Assembly: GCF_001667945.1 (NCBI RefSeq)
Contig: NZ_LZJK01000018.1
Coordinates: forward strand, 1 to 40,114
Origin: Mycolicibacter sinensis
GTDB lineage: Bacteria > Actinomycetota > Actinomycetes > Mycobacteriales > Mycobacteriaceae
Reading direction: 5' to 3'
DNA length: 40,114 bases
Made by a program: the position numbers and the translations under genes. Position 1 is the first letter of the stretch. Each line of letters starts with the position of its first letter. Below the pieces are notes generated by a model. That model did not search any database and was not told where the DNA came from. It saw only the letters and a list, made by a program, of their open reading frames with translations. This document shows, piece after piece, positions 34,677-40,114 of the stretch.

Positions 34677-35279
34677 ATGCCCGGACTTGCCCCACCGGTG
34701 AGCGATGAGCGCCACGCCCTGCGCGAATTCCTGGCCTATCACCAAAGCGCCTACTTCGCGGTGGCCTACGGCCTCACCGACGAGCAGGCGCGCGCCACCC
34801 CGGCGGCCAGCGCCCTGTCGATCGGCGGGCTGATCAAGCACGCCACCGGGATGCAGCGCAGCTGGATGGCCCGCGTCGCCGCAGCGCCGGACGCGCCGCC
34901 GGCCGACCCGCGGCCGCGCGAAGAGATCGCCCGCGAATTCCAGGACCAGCACGTGCTGCGGCCGGATGAAACCCTGGCCGGGGCGCTGGAGGCGTTCGCT
35001 GCCCAGAACGCCGAGACGCTGCGGCTGGTGGCCGCCGCGGACCTCGACGCGGCGGTGCCGGTGCCACGCGACGCGCCGTGGTTTCCCACCGACATCGATG
35101 CGTGGACCGTGCGCTGGGTGTTCCACCACGTGATCAACGAGCTCGCCCGGCACGCCGGACATGCCGACATCATCCGGGAGAGCATCGACGGAGCCACCAT
35201 GTACGAACTGATCGCCGGGTTCGAGGGCTGGGAGCCGACGGCCTGGCTGCGGCCCTGGAGGCCTGGTAGCAAGGCCTAG
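34677..35279 (+). CDS. DinB-fold protein, DUF664 / mycothiol transferase-like
   Basis: 200 residues. The pattern LSIGGLIKHATGMQRSWM (H55) followed by WVFHHVINELARHAGHADI (H151, H159) is that of the DUF664 branch, which includes the mycothiol S-transferase of M. smegmatis and M. tuberculosis (established knowledge). Such enzymes attach mycothiol to electrophiles for detoxification. The start lies three bases after the previous stop, and its stop overlaps the next start by one base (TAGTG), so the genes are translationally coupled. It is unlike its DinB neighbour outside the histidine motifs, so this is not a recent tandem copy. Confidence 0.85.
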   Translation: MPGLAPPVSDERHALREFLAYHQSAYFAVAYGLTDEQARATPAASALSIGGLIKHATGMQRSWMARVAAAPDAPPADPRPREEIAREFQDQHVLRPDETLAGALEAFAAQNAETLRLVAAADLDAAVPVPRDAPWFPTDIDAWTVRWVFHHVINELARHAGHADIIRESIDGATMYELIAGFEGWEPTAWLRPWRPGSKA

Positions 35280-36202
35280 TGCAGACCCGGACCGGGCGCG
35301 CCGATGCCGGCGGCGTGGAGATCTTCTACGAGGACCTGGGAGCCCCCGACGACCCGGCGGTTGTGCTGATCGCGGGGCTGGCGGCGCAGTTGCCGACGTG
35401 GCCGGACGGATTCTGCGCGCTGCTGGTCCGGGCCGGCTACCGGGTGATCCGATTCGACCACCGCGACACCGGGTTGTCGGCCAAGTTCGACGGCCGGCAC
35501 GCCCCGGACGGCCGCCCCCGGCAAGCCTGGCGCTACCTCCTCGGCCGCACCAGCGCCGTCCCCTACACGCTGGTCGACATGACGCGCGACGTGGTGGCGC
35601 TGCTCGACCATCTCGGCATTGCCCGCGCCCATGTCGTCGGCGCCTCGATGGGCGGCATGATCGCCCAGATCCTGGCCGCCACCGAGCCGGACCGGGTGGC
35701 ATCGCTGGGCGTCATCATGGCGACCACCGGCAAGCGGATCTTCACCGCGCCACCGGCCTGGCGCCTGCTCAAACTGGCCTTGCAAGCACCGCCGTCCGAC
35801 GCCGCCCCACAAGACAGGCTGGACTTCGAGGTGCGCCATCTGGCCACGCTCAACGGCCCGGTCGTCGCGCCGTCACCGGCCGAGCTGCACGCCCGGGTGC
35901 GCCACCTCCAAGAACGCTGCAGCTACCCGGAGGGGCTGCGGCGCCACGTCGACGCCGTGTTGGGGACCGGCAGCCTGCTGCGGTACTCCCGCGCGATCAC
36001 CGCCCCGACGGTGGTGCTGCACGGATCGGCCGACCCGATGCTGCGGCCGGCCCACGGCCGCGCGGTGGCCGCCGCGATCCCGGGCGCGCGGTTCGTGCTG
36101 GTCGAGGGTATGGGCCACGACCTGCCGGCCGCGGTGTGGCAGCCGGTCGCCGGGGCGCTGACGCAGAACTTCCGCGACGGATTTGGCAGACTGCAGCAAT
36201 GA
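35279..36202 (+). CDS. Alpha/beta hydrolase (LipG-like)
   Basis: 307 residues. The catalytic serine sits in GASMGG (S123), the acid in HGSADPML and the histidine in EGMGHDLP near the C-terminus, so the triad looks complete. It resembles the second hydrolase of this operon in length and in motif position (FDHRDTGLSAKF against YDNRDVGLSTKL). The GTG start at 35279 overlaps the stop of the DUF664 gene, and its own stop overlaps the ABC1 gene (ATGA). It is an esterase or lipase by fold; the substrate is unknown. M. tuberculosis has a single lipG here, so this is an extra copy. Confidence 0.88.
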   Translation: MQTRTGRADAGGVEIFYEDLGAPDDPAVVLIAGLAAQLPTWPDGFCALLVRAGYRVIRFDHRDTGLSAKFDGRHAPDGRPRQAWRYLLGRTSAVPYTLVDMTRDVVALLDHLGIARAHVVGASMGGMIAQILAATEPDRVASLGVIMATTGKRIFTAPPAWRLLKLALQAPPSDAAPQDRLDFEVRHLATLNGPVVAPSPAELHARVRHLQERCSYPEGLRRHVDAVLGTGSLLRYSRAITAPTVVLHGSADPMLRPAHGRAVAAAIPGARFVLVEGMGHDLPAAVWQPVAGALTQNFRDGFGRLQQ

Positions 36203-37545
36203 GTTCGACCCCGCCTCGCCAGGTGGTCCAGCTCGACCGAGTGCCGTTACCGGTCGAGGCCGCCCGTATCGGTGCGACCGGCTGGCAGCTCACCCGCGCC
36301 GCGACCCGGGTCTTCACCCGGCTGCTCGGCCCCGGACCGATCCAGCAGAAGGTGATCCGGGAGCTGCCCCAGACGTTCGCCGACCTGGGACCCACCTACG
36401 TCAAGTTCGGCCAGATCATCGCCTCGAGTCCCGGCGCGTTCGGCGAGCCGCTGTCGCGGGAGTTCCGCGGATTGCTGGACGCCGTGCCGCCGGCCGACCC
36501 GGCCGCCGTACACAACCTGTTCGTCGAGGACCTGGGCGCCGAACCGCAACAGCTGTTCGCCAAGTTCGACGAGACCCCGATCGCGTCGGCGTCCATCGCC
36601 CAGGTCCACTTCGCCACCCTGCACAGCGGCGAGGACGTCGTCGTCAAGATCCAGCGCCCGGGCATCCGCCGCCGGGTCGCCGCCGACCTGCAGATCCTCA
36701 AACGGTTCGCGCAGCTCGTGGAGCTGGCCAAGCTGGGCCGCCGGTTGTCCGCCCAGGACGTCGTCGCCGACTTCTCCGACAACCTTGCCGAGGAACTGGA
36801 CTTCCGCATCGAGGCGCAGTCCATGCAGACCTGGGTCTCGCACCTGCACGCCTCGCCGCTGGGCCGCAACATCAAGGTGCCCGACGTGCACTGGGACTTC
36901 ACCAGCGAGCGGGTGCTGACCATGGAACGGGTGTCGGGCATCCGCATCGACGACGCGCCGGCCATCCGCAAGGCCGGCTTCGACGGCGTGGAGCTGGTCA
37001 AGGCGCTGCTGTTCTCCACATTCGAGGGCGGGCTGCGGCACGGCCTGTTCCACGGCGACCTGCACGCCGGGAACCTGCTGGTCGACGACGCGGGCCGGGT
37101 GGTGTTCCTGGACTTCGGGATCATGGGCCGCATCGATCCGCGCACCCGCTGGCTGCTGCGCGAGCTGGTGTACGCGCTGCTGGTCAAGAAGGATCACGCC
37201 GCGGCCGGCAAGATCGTGGTGCTGATGGGCGCGGTCGGCACGATCAAACCCGAGGGCCAGGCGGCCAAGGACCTGGAGGCGTTCGCGACCCCGTTGACGA
37301 TGAAGTCGTTGGGCGACATGTCCTACGCCGAGATCGGCCGGCAGCTCGGCGCGCTGGCCGACGCCTACGACGTCAAGCTGCCGCGCGAGCTGGTGCTGAT
37401 CGGCAAGCAGTTCCTGTACGTGGAGCGCTACATGAAGCTGCTGGCGCCACGCTGGCAGATGATGTCGGACCCGCAGCTGACCGGCTACTTCGCCAACTTC
37501 ATGGTCGACGTCAGCCGCGAACACAAAGAGTCACCGGAGGTATAG
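36199..37545 (+). CDS. ABC1/UbiB-family atypical kinase
   Basis: 448 residues. The family's motifs are present: YVKFGQIIASSPG with the KxGQ signature (69-72), ASASIAQVH (130-137), the ATP lysine in VVVKIQRPG (K150), HGDLHAGN (285-292) and the metal motif FLDFG (303-307). UbiB/ABC1 proteins are kinase-like ATPases that support isoprenoid-quinone or lipid metabolism at membranes; no C-terminal membrane helix is obvious here. The ATG at 36199 overlaps the upstream hydrolase by four bases. It corresponds to Rv0647c, which is also next to lipG. The tight coupling to two hydrolases suggests a shared role in lipid handling. Confidence 0.92.
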   Translation: MSSTPPRQVVQLDRVPLPVEAARIGATGWQLTRAATRVFTRLLGPGPIQQKVIRELPQTFADLGPTYVKFGQIIASSPGAFGEPLSREFRGLLDAVPPADPAAVHNLFVEDLGAEPQQLFAKFDETPIASASIAQVHFATLHSGEDVVVKIQRPGIRRRVAADLQILKRFAQLVELAKLGRRLSAQDVVADFSDNLAEELDFRIEAQSMQTWVSHLHASPLGRNIKVPDVHWDFTSERVLTMERVSGIRIDDAPAIRKAGFDGVELVKALLFSTFEGGLRHGLFHGDLHAGNLLVDDAGRVVFLDFGIMGRIDPRTRWLLRELVYALLVKKDHAAAGKIVVLMGAVGTIKPEGQAAKDLEAFATPLTMKSLGDMSYAEIGRQLGALADAYDVKLPRELVLIGKQFLYVERYMKLLAPRWQMMSDPQLTGYFANFMVDVSREHKESPEV

Positions 37546-37549
37546 CCCC

Positions 37550-38455
37550 GTGGAAGTGCGCAGCGGTACCGCCCGCTCGGGGGACCTGGATATCTATTAC
37601 GAGGACCTGGGCAGCGTCGACGACCCGCCGGTGCTGCTGGTGATGGGCCTGGGCGCCCAGTTGCTGCTGTGGCGCACCGGGTTCTGCGAGAAGCTGGTCG
37701 CCCAGGGCCTGCGGGTGATCCGTTACGACAACCGGGATGTGGGGTTGTCCACCAAGCTGGGCCGCAAACACGCCCACGGTGCCCTGGTGCTGCGGATGGC
37801 CCGGTTCTGGCTGGGCAAGCGCAGCCCGGCCGTCTACACCCTGGAAGACATGGCCGACGACGCCGCCGCCCTGCTGGACCACCTGGGCATCGACAAGGCG
37901 CACGTGGTCGGCGCCTCGATGGGCGGGATGATCGCGCAGGTGTTCGCGGCCCGGTTCGCCGACCGAACCCGGTCGCTGGGGGTGATCTTCTCCAGCAACA
38001 ACCGGCGCTTCCTGCCGCCGCCGGCGCCGCGTGCGCTGCTGGCGCTGCTGTCGGGGCCGCCGCCGGACTCGCCACGCGAGGTGATCATCGACAACGCCGT
38101 GCGGGCCAGCCGGATCATCGGTAGCCCCGGCTACCCGACACCGGAGGAGCAGCTGCGGGCCAACGTCATCGAGGCCTACGAACGCAGCTACTACCCGTGG
38201 GGCATCGCCCGGCAGTTCGGCGCCATCCTGGCCAGCGGCAGCCTGGCCGCCTACGACCGGCTGATCACCGCGCCGACGGTGGTCATCCACGGGCTGGCCG
38301 ACAAGCTGATGCGCCCGTCGGGAGGACGGGCGATCGCCGACGCGATCGACCGCGCCCGGCTGGTGCTGTTCGAGGGCATGGGCCATGACCTGCCCGAGGA
38401 GCTGTGGGACCCGGTGATCAGCGAGCTGACCACGACCTTTGCCGCCGCCCGATAG
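37550..38455 (+). CDS. lipG: Lipase/esterase LipG
   Basis: A 301-residue alpha/beta hydrolase. The nucleophile elbow is GASMGG (S123), with the acid in HGLADKLM and the histidine in EGMGHDLP. It starts at GTG 37550, four bases after the ABC1 stop, with a GGAGG site upstream. Its place directly before the mycolate methyltransferases matches Rv0646c lipG of M. tuberculosis, which has been described as a phospholipase/thioesterase (established knowledge, recalled). It is a paralogue of the hydrolase two genes upstream. No signal peptide is seen, so it acts in the cytoplasm or at the inner face of the membrane. Confidence 0.9.
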   Translation: MEVRSGTARSGDLDIYYEDLGSVDDPPVLLVMGLGAQLLLWRTGFCEKLVAQGLRVIRYDNRDVGLSTKLGRKHAHGALVLRMARFWLGKRSPAVYTLEDMADDAAALLDHLGIDKAHVVGASMGGMIAQVFAARFADRTRSLGVIFSSNNRRFLPPPAPRALLALLSGPPPDSPREVIIDNAVRASRIIGSPGYPTPEEQLRANVIEAYERSYYPWGIARQFGAILASGSLAAYDRLITAPTVVIHGLADKLMRPSGGRAIADAIDRARLVLFEGMGHDLPEELWDPVISELTTTFAAAR

Positions 38456-38527
38456 CTAATTATCAGGTTGGCTACGGCGGATTGTAGGATGTCGGAGCCT
38501 CTCCACTATTTCCCCTGAAGATCGCGA

Positions 38528-39403
38528 GTGAATCTAGCCATGCCGAAATTGGAACCGAAGTACGAGGAACTGCAGTCGATCTACGACATCTCGAACGAGT
38601 TCTTCGAACTGTTCCTGGGTCCCACGATGGGCTACACCTGCGGGTACTACGAGCGTGAGGACAGCACCCGCGACGAAGCGCAGACCGCCAAATTCGACCT
38701 GGCGCTGGGCAAGCTGGACCTGCGCCCGGGGATGACGTTGCTCGACATCGGTTGCGGCTGGGGGGGCGGCATGCAGCGGGCGATGGAGAAGTTCGACGTC
38801 AACGTCATCGGGCTCACGCTGAGCGAGCGGCAGCGCGAGTACGCGATCGAGAAGCTGTCCAAGGTCGACAGCAACCGCAGCTTCGAGGTGCGGCTGCAGG
38901 GCTGGGAGGAGTTCACCGGCAAGGTGGACCGGATCGTGTCGATCGGCGCCTTCGAGCACTTCGGCCGCAAGCGCTACCCGGAGTTCTTCAAGATCGCCTA
39001 CGACGCGCTGCCCGACGGCGGCCGGATGCTGCTGCACACCATCACCGCGATCACCGGTCAGGACGAGGCGCAGCGCAAGGGCATCCCGCTGACCATGGAC
39101 CTGGCCAAGTTCACCCTGTTCATCATGAAGGAGATCTTCCCGGGCGGGCAGCTGCCGTCGGCGGAGATGCCGCGGGTGTTCGCCGCCGAGGCCGGGTTCC
39201 GCTGCACGCGCGACGACGAGATCGGGCCGAATTACGCCCCGACACTTCGGGATTGGGCCGCGGCGCTGGCCGCGCACAAGGAGGAGGCGCTGGCCCTGCA
39301 GGGCCAAGAGGTCTACGACCGCTACGAGAAGTACCTCAACGGCTGCATCAAGCTGTTCCGCGAGGGGTACAACAGCGTCCACCAGTACACGCTGCAGAAG
39401 TAG
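38528..39403 (+). CDS. Mycolic acid methyltransferase / cyclopropane synthase family
   Basis: 291 residues. It is an S-adenosylmethionine-dependent methyltransferase acting on double bonds of meromycolate chains. The SAM-binding motif LLDIGCGWG (71-79), the active-site cysteine region YTCGYYE (C38), IGAFEHFG (E143) and LLHTIT (H170) are all in family positions. YTCGYYE is slightly unusual; most relatives have CAYFE. The GTG at 38528 is used, though an ATG 12 bases later would also serve. By position it is the mmaA1 equivalent, but the sequence mixes traits of several paralogues (MmaA, CmaA, UmaA), so I do not assign which product it makes. Confidence 0.85.
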   Translation: MNLAMPKLEPKYEELQSIYDISNEFFELFLGPTMGYTCGYYEREDSTRDEAQTAKFDLALGKLDLRPGMTLLDIGCGWGGGMQRAMEKFDVNVIGLTLSERQREYAIEKLSKVDSNRSFEVRLQGWEEFTGKVDRIVSIGAFEHFGRKRYPEFFKIAYDALPDGGRMLLHTITAITGQDEAQRKGIPLTMDLAKFTLFIMKEIFPGGQLPSAEMPRVFAAEAGFRCTRDDEIGPNYAPTLRDWAAALAAHKEEALALQGQEVYDRYEKYLNGCIKLFREGYNSVHQYTLQK

Positions 39404-39493
39404 CGTGAGTCGACTCTCCCCGGATCTGGCTTGGCCGCATTTCACGTCAACCGACTCACCCTCGACCGGCTAAGCTGCAACAGTTGACCGTGA

Positions 39494-40114
<621 letters not shown>

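Noticed and set aside
34062..35702. N-terminal extension of the alpha-mannosidase frame by over 500 codons
   Set aside because: The extension runs antisense to the two DinB-fold genes and the hydrolase, is low-complexity, and lies outside the GH38 domain. The ATG at 34061 is more sensible.

Overview
The window is a high-GC piece of a mycobacterial chromosome. Three things support this: the gene order, the mycolic-acid cyclopropane/oxygenation methyltransferase genes (mmaA family) at the right end, and the proteins RpoB, RpoC, EF-Tu, EF-G, S12 and S7, which read as typical Mycobacteriaceae. From memory of M. tuberculosis it corresponds, in reverse orientation, to roughly Rv0688 back to Rv0642. 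The species cannot be fixed from the sequence alone; several M. tuberculosis genes are missing and others are present instead, so it is a non-tuberculous lineage.

Layout. Positions 1-2243 (minus) hold a truncated FAD-dependent ferredoxin reductase, a mycofactocin-type short-chain dehydrogenase and a SHOCT-domain membrane protein; a palindrome fitting the KstR consensus precedes the dehydrogenase. Positions 2325-6624 (minus) are the str operon rpsL-rpsG-fusA-tuf, with a promoter candidate upstream and an intrinsic terminator downstream. Positions 6879-8421 hold a TetR regulator divergent from two small exported DUF3060 proteins. Positions 8447-12528 (minus) form a tight operon fadE8-echA4-paaX-like-echA5. 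A 353-bp gap (12529-12881) holds a strong terminator and a candidate small RNA. Endonuclease IV and a GCS2-type glutamate-cysteine ligase follow, separated by a 57-bp-period tandem duplication. rpoC and rpoB occupy 15394-22937, with two promoter candidates and a long leader. Then come mkl/mceG, a carotenoid cleavage oxygenase divergent from its probable TetR regulator, and rplL/rplJ with an L10-type leader. Next are a DUF1772 membrane protein divergent from an HxlR regulator, a ROK sugar kinase overlapping a GH38 alpha-mannosidase, and a plus-strand operon of two DinB-fold proteins, an alpha/beta hydrolase, an ABC1/UbiB kinase and LipG. The window ends with two mycolate methyltransferases.

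Functionally it mixes the core transcription/translation machinery (S12, S7, EF-G, EF-Tu, RNA polymerase beta and beta', L10, L7/L12) with lipid and envelope functions: acyl-CoA metabolism, the Mce-transporter ATPase, mycolate modification, and lipase plus ABC1 kinase.

Items most worth attention: (1) the candidate small RNA at 12589-12762; (2) an exact 77-bp inverted repeat at the right end that folds mmaA4 back on itself and is most likely an assembly artefact; (3) the 37-bp direct repeat duplicating the 3' end of the ligase gene; (4) a 21-bp perfect inverted repeat upstream of that gene; (5) enoyl-CoA hydratase-like proteins lacking canonical catalytic glutamates; (6) absence of mmpR5-mmpS5-mmpL5 from its usual place.
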